Shown: positions 20,612-30,210 of the stretch, piece after piece
Layout of the letters: every line of letters begins with the position of its first letter
Numbering within the stretch: the first letter of the stretch is position 1
Assembly (NCBI RefSeq): GCF_026262505.1
Contig: NC_067207.1
Coordinates: forward strand, 30,410,082 to 30,474,081
Direction of reading: 5' to 3'
DNA: 64,000 nucleotides
Source: Trichomonas vaginalis G3
Lineage: Eukaryota > Parabasalia > Trichomonadida > Trichomonadidae
Program-made: the position numbers and the translations under genes
The notes under the pieces: model-generated
Databases searched by the model: none
Seen by the model: only the letters and a program-made list of their open reading frames with translations
What the model was told of the DNA's origin: nothing

Positions 20612-21565
20612 TTATGAAAAAGAAATCAAAAGAACATAAAATAAAATGTTTTTGTCGCTTGAGAAATATGAATTTTGAATACATGAAATTGGCTTCTCTT
20701 TAATGACAAGGCTAGATAGTAGAGTGATTCTGGCAAATCCATGGCCGTTGTTTCCGACACTGAAACCGTTTAGAACTGGCATTGCAGTTTCTCCGTTGAT
20801 TGTGTTCTTTTCAACGCTTCCATATGAAACAACACCATCAATATAACTCGATCCACCGCCAGCTTGGCCAGCAGATGAGCCTACAATCGTAAATCCGCCG
20901 AAATAACCCCCACCACCGCCTCCAGAAGTAGTAGTACCATCATTTATACCTGGTTGTCCAACTCCCTTTTGATATCCTGATGTTTGGGAGGAAGCAGTTC
21001 CGGTTTTTCCGTAGCCTCTTGGTAATGATGAAGTCAAACCTCCACCAAAAGGAGTTTCTTGTATATTATAATATTTTGTATCAAATCCTGTGCCGCCAGC
21101 ACCGCCAGCAACGATAACTCTGCTGTCTAAGTCAATATTTCCAATTCTGATATCAGTGGCACCACCACCGCCGCCGCCTGCATCATCATTGAAGTTTTGA
21201 TCCTGTGGTGAATCTCCACCACCGTTATACCCGCCTTTTGCAGGTCGAGTTGATGGATTAGTTGCATTTTCACCTTTTCCACCAACGAAAACGTACGCAT
21301 TTACTGTCTGATTAACTATGTAAGCACCAATCGAGTAGCCACCCTTTCCTGTGTGCTGAGTATAATATCCATCTGCTGTTCCAGCACCGCCATCGGCACC
21401 CCAAACTTCAAATTTGTATATGCCTGGTGATAAAATTGATTGATAGTATGTGCAGTCATTATTTGAAGGACAAGGGTAACGTAAAATAATTGAATTCTGG
21501 AAGTTATCATCTGAACTGAGGCTTTCTTGGCCTTTACTTGTATCTTTGAGTCTCCAGGAATTCAT
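20612..21565 (-). CDS. Glycine-rich surface-type protein, intact copy
   Basis: 317 residues, ATG at 21563-21565. Residues 30-75 match the start of the Gly_rich fold seen in trichomonad and ALK/LTK-type extracellular domains (YKFEVWGADGG, then AYIVNQTVNAYVFVGGKGE). The middle has long Gly runs (DAGGGGGGATDIRIG, TSGGGGGGYFGG). It then ends SGYQ..., GHGFARITLL, and a final hydrophobic stretch (NILFYVLLISFS) that could be a weak membrane anchor. There is no clear signal peptide, which is odd for a surface protein; an upstream exon or a lost 5' part is possible. Two broken paralogues lie directly downstream on the same strand. Confidence 0.75.
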   Translation of the reverse strand: MNSWRLKDTSKGQESLSSDDNFQNSIILRYPCPSNNDCTYYQSILSPGIYKFEVWGADGGAGTADGYYTQHTGKGGYSIGAYIVNQTVNAYVFVGGKGENATNPSTRPAKGGYNGGGDSPQDQNFNDDAGGGGGGATDIRIGNIDLDSRVIVAGGAGGTGFDTKYYNIQETPFGGGLTSSLPRGYGKTGTASSQTSGYQKGVGQPGINDGTTTSGGGGGGYFGGFTIVGSSAGQAGGGSSYIDGVVSYGSVEKNTINGETAMPVLNGFSVGNNGHGFARITLLSSLVIKEKPISCIQNSYFSSDKNILFYVLLISFS

Positions 21566-21742
21566 GCACGCCGAAAGATATCATTTGAATAAAGCGTATC
21601 GCTGTCTTTTCATTACCAAAGTATTAGAAATTTTGAAACCGTAAAATTTCTCCTCAAAAAAAAAATCAAATTTACATTTCAAAAATTTTTGAGAGCACAT
21701 TGAAATTCTTACTCTTTTTAAACCTAAAGTTAAAAGTTCATA

Positions 21743-21752
21743 AAAAGTGACA
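21743..21752 (+). promoter_or_regulatory. Orphan AAAAGTGACA box
   Basis: The 10-mer occurs on the plus strand with no open frame after it. The following sequence resembles the start of the BspA-like relic at 18872 only loosely. It may be a promoter left behind by a lost gene. Confidence 0.3.
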
Positions 21753-21941
21753 TTGTCAATTTTTGGGGTTATTCTCACAACTATCTCCCATCAATTCTAA
21801 ATTTGTTGTTTTGGACAATCTGTAAGGATATCAGAATTACCAAAAACGCAATTATGATTATTGAAGTATAATAAATTTATTTTTATGATTTCAAATTCAC
21901 GAAACAAAAGATACAAAATAAGAATACAATATAACAAATGG

Positions 21942-23231
21942 TCAATTAGATTGTACAAATTCATCTTGGACGTAGTCATCAGTTGACTGGCAGTTAGTTG
22001 TCCTCATAACTAAGCCAATTAAGATAATAAGGATCATCATGAAGGGACAAAGCACCAATATCTGTGACGAATACTCCTTTGGAGGTGGTAGTGCTGTTGC
22101 CTTTCTAATTCCTGGTGTTTTTGCAGCTGGAATCTGATACAAAGTATATTTTCCTTCAATTTTGTTGCAATCGCTGCAAACATCAGTATTTTTGAGTAAT
22201 TCAGCATGGTTTGTGTCCAAACCGCAATGTTCCAGTCGAATAAATATTGATTTCGTCGGAGTTGGTGCTGCAGTCTTTTCTTCTTTCTTCTTTTTAGAAC
22301 TGACCATTGATAACTTGCTCAACTTCTTCGTTGGAGCAGGTGTATACGAAATAACTTCAACAACAACTTTGTTATCTGCAATTACAGAATTTCGTAAGTA
22401 AATGATCGAATTTGTTTGAATTAAGTCGTCGCCTTCGAGAGTATTGTTGACGATGTTGTAATAGTCGAGAATAACTGGTCCTTCGATCGTAGAATTATGG
22501 AAAATCGCCATTGTTGAAGTTCCGTGGTTAAATGAGATGCAGCAGTATCTGCCATCGAAATTGTATGGTTTTACGGACTTAATACTTCCGGATCCGCTAA
22601 CAATCTTCGAATGAGTAACATTTGTTTCAACCATCGTTTGTTCGCCGTTTATACAGTGTACAACGGAGCCCTGGAGGTCGGGTGCTATAACAGGACATCT
22701 GTCTATGGATGTTCTTTGTAATCTGATTGAATTTCTCGGATATGATGAAACATAAATTGCCTGGGCTGAAGCATAAGCTAAACAGTCCTTAAATGTACTG
22801 TCTGTAAGATGTAATGAGCCGTCTCTGATGTAAATTGCGCCTGCTTCTTTCTCAGAAACGCATTTTTCAAAGAAACACCTTTCAAAGTGAACAATTGCAT
22901 CACGACCGTTCGATGTGAAGGCTCCTCCAGATATGTTGTTCTTGCAATGGAGGAAATAGCAGTTAAAAGCAGTAAATTGTTGATATATCTGTTGTGTGTT
23001 AGAACTTGTTGCATTATTGAATAGATTTCCATCGATTTTGATTGCTGAATGTAAAGAATATGAGAATAATGTATCCGAAACTTTTGTTGATAAAGATTTA
23101 AATTGAAAAGAATTTGCAAAATAAGAAAAACGTGATTTGTCCATGGTAAAGCTATTCATTCTGAGATTTGAAAATGGCATCATATCCAAACTCTTCTGTA
23201 AAGCTAACTTTCTCACAGTAAAATTCAACAT
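21942..23231 (-). CDS. Membrane-anchored beta-helix (Pmp-like) protein
   Basis: 429 residues if started at the ATG 23229-23231, which follows an AAAAGTGACA box; another ATG 8 codons upstream lies before the box and is less likely. Residues 1-300 are a right-handed beta-helix with Cys/Phe ladders (YFLHCKNNISGGAF, ERCFFEKC, AGAIYIRDGSLHLTDSTF). Residues 300-335 are a Lys/Thr/Pro-rich stalk. One membrane helix near the C-terminus (VLCPFMMILIILIGLVM) is followed by a short cytosolic acidic tail. No cleaved signal peptide is visible. The topology fits a surface protein with an external helix and small tail, as described for trichomonad Pmp proteins. Intact, unlike the other beta-helix copies in the window. 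Confidence 0.82.
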   Translation of the reverse strand: MLNFTVRKLALQKSLDMMPFSNLRMNSFTMDKSRFSYFANSFQFKSLSTKVSDTLFSYSLHSAIKIDGNLFNNATSSNTQQIYQQFTAFNCYFLHCKNNISGGAFTSNGRDAIVHFERCFFEKCVSEKEAGAIYIRDGSLHLTDSTFKDCLAYASAQAIYVSSYPRNSIRLQRTSIDRCPVIAPDLQGSVVHCINGEQTMVETNVTHSKIVSGSGSIKSVKPYNFDGRYCCISFNHGTSTMAIFHNSTIEGPVILDYYNIVNNTLEGDDLIQTNSIIYLRNSVIADNKVVVEVISYTPAPTKKLSKLSMVSSKKKKEEKTAAPTPTKSIFIRLEHCGLDTNHAELLKNTDVCSDCNKIEGKYTLYQIPAAKTPGIRKATALPPPKEYSSQILVLCPFMMILIILIGLVMRTTNCQSTDDYVQDEFVQSN

Positions 23232-23240
23232 TTTAAATAT

Positions 23241-23250
23241 TGTCACTTTT
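23241..23250 (-). promoter_or_regulatory. AAAAGTGACA box before the beta-helix gene
   Basis: On the coding strand AAAAGTGACA ends 9 bases before the ATG at 23231. It supports the internal start over the ATG at 23255. Confidence 0.45.
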
Positions 23251-23259
23251 AGCATTAAA

Positions 23260-23804
23260 GAAATTCTTCAACGAAAATCGAATCTTCTTCATTTTTACCC
23301 TGTTTTAATGATATGAACAGCAATCCTACTATTAATAGATACGCTTTTAAGGATATAAACTTCTCTATTTTCAGGATTATCACATTATCAATTTGTGATT
23401 TAGATCAATCTAGGATAAATAATTTAAGGATCGAATCAAAAATTGTTTAATAAATGACGCGCAACTGTATTAACTCAAATTAAGAAATTTGAATGAAAAT
23501 CTTTGTTATCTAAGGAAAACAGTAGCTATTTGAAGTTATAATTCCAATGTTTTAAAAATATGAGCTATTAAACCAAATGATTATGGTTTCCTCAAAATAT
23601 TTACTGATATTGAATTACAATTATAAATATTGATTCATTAAAAAGCTATATTTTTAATTTATTCCCTCATAAAAATCAATTCATCATAAATTCAAGTGTA
23701 ACAAATTAAATCAAATTTCAGAAAATTTATTGATCTCAAATATATATAAATCAATTTTAAAAATATGAATTGAAATTAACAATATAACACGTAAAATCTT
23801 TAAT
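23260..23804. other. Intergenic, nothing recognised
   Basis: About 540 bases of AT-rich spacer between two minus-strand genes; no open frame or repeat recognised. Confidence 0.45.
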
Positions 23805-26123
23805 TTACTGGAATAAGAATAGTCTTCCGTAGAATTCCACGTGAGACAGCATGAAAGAGTGTTGGCCAGCGTTGTTTTCTCCGTTCTGTTTAATTCTTAT
23901 CATCTTAAACCTCTCAGACGGTTTGCAAGCGAACAAACCTCCCTTTCCTGATCCCTTCAAATTTGTCACTTTTGATTTTTGGTCGATGAAATCCCATTTC
24001 AAACCATCATTGGATCCTTCAACTACCCATGTCTGTGGATAGCAATTTCCTGATCCGCTGTATGTCTGCATGAAGTACATGTCTATTGAGACACTCATAT
24101 TCGGGAACTTGAAGATAACGAAAGAATTAGGAGTATCAGGAGATCTCCAGTAACCATTCCATCCGCTATCAACGATATTCGATGCAGAAGAAGCACAATC
24201 AATAGCAATTTCACCTGCAAAGATTGGATTTCCCTCTGAAAACCGTTTGAGCCAGTCGAAATAACCGTTCCATTCTTTGCCAGGATCGTATTTGATGATT
24301 TCCTTCTTCTCCTGGTCCTCTCCGTAGAAAACTTCACCGAAGAACTCGATGCACTGGAGACAGAGACTTTCGCTGTCCGCCCAGTTCTTTCCTGTCATTC
24401 GTAATCTGATGTATCTGAACGGTTTGGAGTTGGAAGTATCGAAAGTATGGGATTTTCCGGGACCACGGAGTACGGAACACTTCGGCTGGTTGTGGAGAAC
24501 TGTCCATTGGTCGTTTGGATCGTTTGCGCCTTCTAAAACCCAGGATTTGAGGTGTCCCATTTCACCAGATAGAGCTGTCCTCAAAGTATAGGATTTTACT
24601 TGAAGGCGACGGAAGGGCTGCTTCGGGTTCTTGCGGGCATCAAGGTCAAACATGATCCACATGTCAGGAATTGAGGCGGAAACCCAAGATTTGTTCCAAC
24701 TTGGGTCAATAACCATCCAAATGTCACTTGTAGAGGATACTTCAATGATTTTGGAGGCTTTGCAACCATTCCGCTTCGAAAGGGCTGAGAAAATACCGGA
24801 ATCTGGATCCGAATGAGAATACGGACATTTGATGGTGGCTGTTGGGCCATCGTCAAGTCCTTCGAAACCGTGATCGACAATGTTGATCAATGATGTCTTT
24901 AAAGTGTTCATATTGACACCAATACGAGATAAGATATTTCGGATACTTTTTGCCTCAATTTTCGTGAAAGGCAAGAAGTTTACGAGTCTAGCTCTAGCTT
25001 CTGCATTTTCTCCGAGGAAAGAAAGAAGCCAGTCCGCGAAATTTGATGTATCTTTTGTTTCGGCCGGGAGCTTCGTAAGAATGTCGTAAACCATTTGTAG
25101 AGGTAATGATTTGAATTGTGTCTCGTCCTTGAGAGTGTTGAAGTGTTCTGTGATGTAATCTACGTGATGTGAGTAATCAAGGCCATTTGTGCATAAATCT
25201 GAAGCGAATCGGAACATGAGGTCGAAGTCTGACATGTCTGTAACGAATTCCATGCAAGCATCGGTTAATTGACTCATTTCGAGATCTTTAGCGCAAAGAA
25301 GTAAGAAAATGGCGTTTTCGGACGTAATTGTGATCTCATTGCCCATAAGGGATTGGCATACGAGGTTAAATGGGCCTTTCATGTGGACATTTGATTGAAT
25401 TGAAAGAGAATTCATGTTGTTTTGTAATTGGGCTGAAATTTTGTTGGATAGACTTGATGCCAAAAATGAATTGACCTTGAAGGATTGGTCTAAGTACTTG
25501 ATTTCGAAGTCATAAAAGTATTGGAACTGAAGTTGATCAGAATAGCAAGCAGATGGGGGTGTAACGATCACTTCTGGGAACTTCTCTTCATCTTCGAATG
25601 AAAGGATTTCGAAATCGTACTGTGGACGGCCAATAATCAGTTGAGATTCTGTTTTCACTTGAGATTCACGAGATAATACAAGTTCGCGATCCTTGTCCGA
25701 ACTGAATTGGATAATAGCCATACCATATCTCTTGAATGTAACTGGATGCAAAATTTGGCAGTTAATTGGGGAATATAATGAAAATGTTTGCATGATTGAG
25801 TTTGCACTCTCTCCAATTGATTTAAAGAAGATGAATAGTGATGTTGAAATTCGATGGTTGATGTGAATTGGTGAATTATATTTATGAATTACTCGGCCAG
25901 CAATGATAATTGGCTTTTGATCGCCAACACATTTAGTAACTGAGTCTGCATCTTTGTATTGAATAAGAGCAATGCCTGCTGCATAGCCTTCTGGTGAATC
26001 ATTTAAATATTGTTTAAGAAACTTAAGTCTCTCGATATCACCATAGCAAGAGAAGGCTGCATAAACATCATTGAAAGCTGAGTCACATGGAATATTGTCT
26101 AAGTAGACAATTGTTCCTATTGA
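23805..26123 (-). CDS. RRM / BTB-like / discoidin-like protein, 5' exon or start missing
   Basis: From ATG 25793 the frame gives 662 residues, but the same frame is open without interruption back to 26123 and the extra 110 codons are clearly protein: VYLDNIPCDSAFNDVYAAF starts an RNA-recognition-like motif, and a second one (LFIFFKSI) is cut in half by the 25793 Met. There is no ATG between the TGA at 26124-26126 and the RRM. A T-rich tract ending AATAG lies at the 5' edge (coding strand), which looks like a splice acceptor. Then come a BTB-like helical region (residues about 90-270 of the short form) and two F5/8-type discoidin domains (KSWVLEGANDPNDQW and TWVVEGSNDGLKWDFI). This is a known trichomonad architecture of BTB plus discoidin. 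The function is probably adaptor-like. Confidence 0.85.
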   Translation of the reverse strand, partial: SIGTIVYLDNIPCDSAFNDVYAAFSCYGDIERLKFLKQYLNDSPEGYAAGIALIQYKDADSVTKCVGDQKPIIIAGRVIHKYNSPIHINHRISTSLFIFFKSIGESANSIMQTFSLYSPINCQILHPVTFKRYGMAIIQFSSDKDRELVLSRESQVKTESQLIIGRPQYDFEILSFEDEEKFPEVIVTPPSACYSDQLQFQYFYDFEIKYLDQSFKVNSFLASSLSNKISAQLQNNMNSLSIQSNVHMKGPFNLVCQSLMGNEITITSENAIFLLLCAKDLEMSQLTDACMEFVTDMSDFDLMFRFASDLCTNGLDYSHHVDYITEHFNTLKDETQFKSLPLQMVYDILTKLPAETKDTSNFADWLLSFLGENAEARARLVNFLPFTKIEAKSIRNILSRIGVNMNTLKTSLINIVDHGFEGLDDGPTATIKCPYSHSDPDSGIFSALSKRNGCKASKIIEVSSTSDIWMVIDPSWNKSWVSASIPDMWIMFDLDARKNPKQPFRRLQVKSYTLRTALSGEMGHLKSWVLEGANDPNDQWTVLHNQPKCSVLRGPGKSHTFDTSNSKPFRYIRLRMTGKNWADSESLCLQCIEFFGEVFYGEDQEKKEIIKYDPGKEWNGYFDWLKRFSEGNPIFAGEIAIDCASSASNIVDSGWNGYWRSPDTPNSFVIFKFPNMSVSIDMYFMQTYSGSGNCYPQTWVVEGSNDGLKWDFIDQKSKVTNLKGSGKGGLFACKPSERFKMIRIKQNGENNAGQHSFMLSHVEFYGRLFLFQ

Positions 26124-26126
26124 TCA

Positions 26127-26492
26127 AAAAAAAAAATAAAAATAAAAAAAAATTCTGAAATTTCGATCTGATGTTTTAAGAACAAAATAAGGTATCCCTC
26201 ACATGCATATATTATATAATATTTTTGATCTTTTGTGAAATATTAGCACATTTCTTATCGAATTGATCCGATTTTAGTTTTTATACTGTCATGGAGACTC
26301 TTAAAATGATATATTCCTGCAGTATGTAACAGTCTTGCATTACTATGTAATGAAACATGCAATAAAATTCATTTCAATAAATTATTTCAAAAAATCTCAA
26401 GCTGAACTATTAATATCTTGTATTTTGCTGTAATAGTAACAAAAATAGGACTAATTGTTTTAAAATTTGTTGATTTAAAAAAATAAATAATA
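26127..26492. other. Spacer that should hold the missing first exon
   Basis: AT-rich. On the minus strand I see candidate ATGs (for example near 26205) but no clear GTAYGT donor of the known trichomonad intron type, so the exon cannot be placed. Confidence 0.35.
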
Positions 26493-28634
26493 TTAAAATG
26501 CGTTTACTAATGCATCAACAAGTCTTGTCCACATAAGAAGTGTCTCTTCATCTGTTGAAGCGATATTAACAATTTCATTCTCCATTTCGTACCAAAGTTC
26601 TGCAGTTTCCTTTGGAAGCAAAGCAACAAAGTTATTTTTCTTCATGAGCATCGCAATGCATTTAAGAATTGTTGAAACTACGCCAGGATCAACACAAATT
26701 CTGAGTGCATTTGGAATTAAAGATTTTTCTGCTCCAGAAATATGTTTTAGCTCATCCAGATATCTTAAACATTTCGATATATGGAAGAATCTCTTGGTAA
26801 ATGGTTGAATTGTCACGAGATTAAGTAATCCTGCAATTTCAACAAATCTTTTGTTGAAAAATAGCTTTCTTGACTGGTTCTCATTCTTCACAAATGGCGT
26901 TGGCATCTTTATTGATGACATTGCTACAACTTCTGAGAATTTTGCTTCAAATTCTGTTAAATCAGTTTTAACTCTGCTTGCCGACACTGTAGACATCAAA
27001 GACTCTGCTCTTGCGGCGAAGAATATCATATCATCCTTTTGATTATCTAAAAGCTTGAATTGCTTGAGATATAAATGAGATGATTTGACAATTTCGGATT
27101 GTTCTGAATCTGCAAGGTAATTATCGATCAAATTCTCAGCATGTAAAGCAAGGGAATTAGAATGAGCCCTGTCAACATCGCTTTTGAACTTTTTCAGGAT
27201 ATCAAAACTTAATTTTCTTTCAATAAAGTTCTCAAATGCCTCTGAAAGTTCATACATATCATCATAGCGCTTTTCTATTGTGTATTCCTTGAACGTTAGC
27301 GTATGTTTTTGGAGACCACCGCATGTATCGCAATGTTCTGGCTTTTCTCCCTGGCCAAGCTTATGTCTGCAGTCAAGGCAAAGCGAGGATGTGTCCAATT
27401 CCTTGTCTTCGAGGAAAGATTCCGGATAATTTTCGTCATATTTGGGAGAAAGGAATTTAATGAGATAATCAAATCTGTTTATGCTTGCATGGCATGTTTC
27501 CATCCTTTCCTGATCGAAAAAGATCTTTCCGCCGATACTTGAAACTGGATGAATCGGAATTGTCGGAATAACTCTAACAAAAAGGGTTTGGTAGCCTTGC
27601 ATGACCATTGGACCATTATTTCCTATGGCTTCGAGTGTCTTTGAGCAAGCTCCTGTTGATCTAATTAAAGTAGAAAGTAATGATCCGTCTAAAGGAGTAA
27701 CAATGAGGTCAATGTGCTTTTGTCCGAAATCTCCGAACATTGATGGTATATCTATGAGTGAATTTGACATCAAAAGCTCTTCAAAGTCGTTTTTATCTGC
27801 AGTTGTAAGTAAATACTCGCAAATTGAGTTGAAAAGCTTGTTATGAGTAGAGAAAGCAGATGATTTGAGGTAATCTGTGACTTCTGGTTGAAGGAATTGT
27901 GAAACAAAGAACTCATAAATGTCATGACGAGAATATTTGTTGTTGAACATCAAAATGAGGAGATTGAGGTGTGTCTTGGGAAGTAATTGTAAATATTTAA
28001 CAATTATGTCATGTAAATTGTCTGCAATGCCTTCGAAAAATCGATTATTTGTTTCTGTCTTCAAAAGTTGTACATCTCGGCAGAATAAGTCGATAATAGA
28101 CTCAGAAACTGATTCTATGTAACGGTAAGTCGTTGCGTTGCGGAAAAACGGAACAACGGCCTCTAAAAATATTCTGTGTTGAACTTTTTGAAGTAACTGG
28201 CAATAAAAGCGATATCCGAATGCTATGTGTTCGTATGATGAGAAGTAGCCGTAAATTGAAGGGATTGTTGAGTAATAAAATGCGGCTAAATTTGAAGAAT
28301 CAAAAACATGCGATGCAGAGTTTGTTAGGGTTACTAAATCAGCTGGGTTATTCAATAAGTGATCATATATTTGTGATAAGTAAGATTTAGTTTCTGGAGT
28401 GATTTCATCAGGATTATTGTCTGCATCTTGATTGATATAGTCATAGAACTCTTCTTTGTTGGATGGGAAGAAGTGTGGATAATAATCATTATTATAGAGG
28501 TGTAATAAAATCAAATGACGTTGTTTTCTCAAAATTTCATGCTTACACTCCTTAATTTCGCTATTGCATGCTGAGTTCATGGATTTAGTGTTGGATGGAA
28601 CAAATTCTTTCATTCTTTCATACTCTAATTCCAT
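26493..28634 (-). CDS. Large helical protein with a zinc-ribbon-like insert
   Basis: 713 residues, ATG 28632-28634. Mostly helical throughout. Near residues 420-445 there is a CxxC...CxxC pair (CLDCRHKLGQGEKPEHCDTC), a probable zinc ribbon. The N-terminal third contains a segment (NSASHVFDSSNLAAFYYS) that to my eye recalls helical GAP-type domains, but the fit is not strong enough to assign. No membrane segments. The gene is intact with typical host codons. The role is unknown; a regulator of a small GTPase would be a guess only. Confidence 0.82.
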   Translation of the reverse strand: MELEYERMKEFVPSNTKSMNSACNSEIKECKHEILRKQRHLILLHLYNNDYYPHFFPSNKEEFYDYINQDADNNPDEITPETKSYLSQIYDHLLNNPADLVTLTNSASHVFDSSNLAAFYYSTIPSIYGYFSSYEHIAFGYRFYCQLLQKVQHRIFLEAVVPFFRNATTYRYIESVSESIIDLFCRDVQLLKTETNNRFFEGIADNLHDIIVKYLQLLPKTHLNLLILMFNNKYSRHDIYEFFVSQFLQPEVTDYLKSSAFSTHNKLFNSICEYLLTTADKNDFEELLMSNSLIDIPSMFGDFGQKHIDLIVTPLDGSLLSTLIRSTGACSKTLEAIGNNGPMVMQGYQTLFVRVIPTIPIHPVSSIGGKIFFDQERMETCHASINRFDYLIKFLSPKYDENYPESFLEDKELDTSSLCLDCRHKLGQGEKPEHCDTCGGLQKHTLTFKEYTIEKRYDDMYELSEAFENFIERKLSFDILKKFKSDVDRAHSNSLALHAENLIDNYLADSEQSEIVKSSHLYLKQFKLLDNQKDDMIFFAARAESLMSTVSASRVKTDLTEFEAKFSEVVAMSSIKMPTPFVKNENQSRKLFFNKRFVEIAGLLNLVTIQPFTKRFFHISKCLRYLDELKHISGAEKSLIPNALRICVDPGVVSTILKCIAMLMKKNNFVALLPKETAELWYEMENEIVNIASTDEETLLMWTRLVDALVNAF

Positions 28635-28954
28635 GTGAAATATAAAAAAATAAATAATGCGACTTTACAATTATCGCAGTCCGATATATAACCACAATGA
28701 CACCTGTTTTTGATTGCAAAAATGTTTTGCATGTTGATTAATTATGAGTTCATTAATTTTTATGGCTGAATTTAAATTTGTGATTAAAATTTTGGCCATA
28801 ATAAAGAATAAAGTATTACATTAAGTTCTTCAAAGTGTACATAAGCTTTTTATTATGTTTCTGTATGCTCGATATGGTTTATTGGTGCGGTTCCAAGGGA
28901 ACAAGTTTTAATGGGGTCTACACATAAAGTCCCCTATTAAGTAGACGTTTAAAA
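28635..28954. other. Intergenic with a short hairpin
   Basis: AT-rich divergent spacer. The segment 28880-28950 contains GGTTCC/GGGAAC and GGGGTCTAC.../...TCCCC short inverted strings; no RNA gene could be recognised. Confidence 0.35.
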
Positions 28955-29167
28955 ATGCAAGAACTTTGTGATTTCTTTCATCAGAAGGCAGATGAATATA
29001 TTCAAGAATGCGACAAACTTTATGCATATCTTGTAGAGCCTTATGTGTCTTTCGATCTTCAGCCAAAAGAAACTTCGATTACTACAATGCCAAAGCCATT
29101 ATTCATCGATTCAGATTCTAATACATCAATGGAAAGAAAATTGTCAGATGAATTATTCAAGCTTTAA
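28955..29167 (+). CDS. Small protein of 70 residues, unknown
   Basis: ATG at 28955. The protein is helical at the N-terminus (ELCDFFHQKADEYIQECDKLYAYL) and acidic/Ser-rich at the C-terminus (ERKLSDELFKL). Composition is protein-like rather than low complexity, which favours a real small gene. No family or promoter motif was recognised. Confidence 0.45.
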   Translation: MQELCDFFHQKADEYIQECDKLYAYLVEPYVSFDLQPKETSITTMPKPLFIDSDSNTSMERKLSDELFKL

Positions 29168-29655
29168 GTTCATATGTTTTTCCGCAAAAAAAAGTTTAAT
29201 ATTTTCAAAACTGAAAGAAAAAGTAATCAATAATTTAGCTTGAAGCTGATACCTGTTATCTAATCTTCAAGATCTAATCAGTTCTATGCGCTGTTGCTTA
29301 TTTCCCCAAAATTGCAAAAAAAAATCAATAATTTACATAATTTGTTTATTATCGTGTTGAATAATGTTTGTTAATACGTAAATAAAGAATAATTTCTTCA
29401 TTGTATTTATTAATTGCTTATCGATTTTTTTATCGATTTGGTAAATTAGATTTGAATATTAATTATGCTTCGGTGTTTGGTGCATGATTCATCATTAACT
29501 CCGATTTATATTGAAAAAATCCTTTATAATTAGAAAAATTCAAAACAAAATTAAAATATTTAGAAAAATAAAAGTAAGAATTAACACTATGTAGATTTAA
29601 CAATTTTAAAAATGGTACGATTTAACAACGATTAAAGTTATTCAAATGAAAATTT
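29168..29655. other. Intergenic, nothing recognised
   Basis: AT-rich convergent spacer. ATCGATTTTTTTATCGAT at about 29418-29436 is a small perfect hairpin and could act as an end signal. Confidence 0.4.
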
Positions 29656-29997
29656 TCACAAAAATCCGTAAGCAGAGTCAGAACTATAAGTACAATGAAG
29701 CATTTGATCTTCTGATTTATGCTTTTCGTATATTGCTCCAAGGTTATCGCTTGGATTTGGTAACGTATTATCAACAAACAAGAAAATTGCATCCTTTTCG
29801 TTGATATCAAGTCTGTTTCGTACGCAATAAACAAAATTTCCTACTGAAAGAGTTTTTGTGACAAAAAATTTTTTATTTTTGATATCTGGTAAAGTTGTGC
29901 AGTGTGGATCGCGTTCGACGATGACAGGAATGTGGTCTGGGTATTTATTGAGCATTGTCATTATATTATTAGATCTGTCAAGACTTTGCAACTCCAT
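29656..29997 (-). CDS. atg8: Atg8/LC3 ubiquitin-like autophagy protein
   Basis: 113 residues from ATG 29995-29997. The family core is clear: HIPVIVERDP, then LPDIKNKKFFVTKTLSVGNF with VYCVRNRLDINEKDAIFLFV, then a LP-x-x-DNLGAIYEKHKSEDQMLHCTYS ending. It ends Tyr-Gly-Phe-Leu, so Atg4 would need to remove two residues to expose the Gly for lipid conjugation. The N-terminal extension before IPVI is unusual: the normal amphipathic helix with its basic Lys/Arg pairs (FKxxxxFExRK) is replaced by a shorter segment (LDRSNNIMTMLNKYPD). It marks autophagosomes by attachment to phosphatidylethanolamine. The short N-terminus could mean altered fusion activity. Confidence 0.92.
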   Translation of the reverse strand: MELQSLDRSNNIMTMLNKYPDHIPVIVERDPHCTTLPDIKNKKFFVTKTLSVGNFVYCVRNRLDINEKDAIFLFVDNTLPNPSDNLGAIYEKHKSEDQMLHCTYSSDSAYGFL

Positions 29998-30210
29998 CAA
30001 AATGGATTTTTAAAATTTTGTCAGATTTTCGGATCTAAAAAGGAATTATCAATTTTGAATGTAAAAGTATTTGAATGTAATTTACCAAAATTTTGCCACT
30101 TTATCAAATATTGAGATTTTTCTAGGTTTCTCCTGTGTGATCGAAGTATCAGTTGCATAACAAAGCAGAAATTCTTTGTTGCCAGCTAAGTAAACATTTC
30201 AAACCATTAA

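Noticed and set aside
28880-28950. Possible tRNA or small RNA
   Set aside because: Short inverted strings do not form a cloverleaf and no T-loop motif is present.
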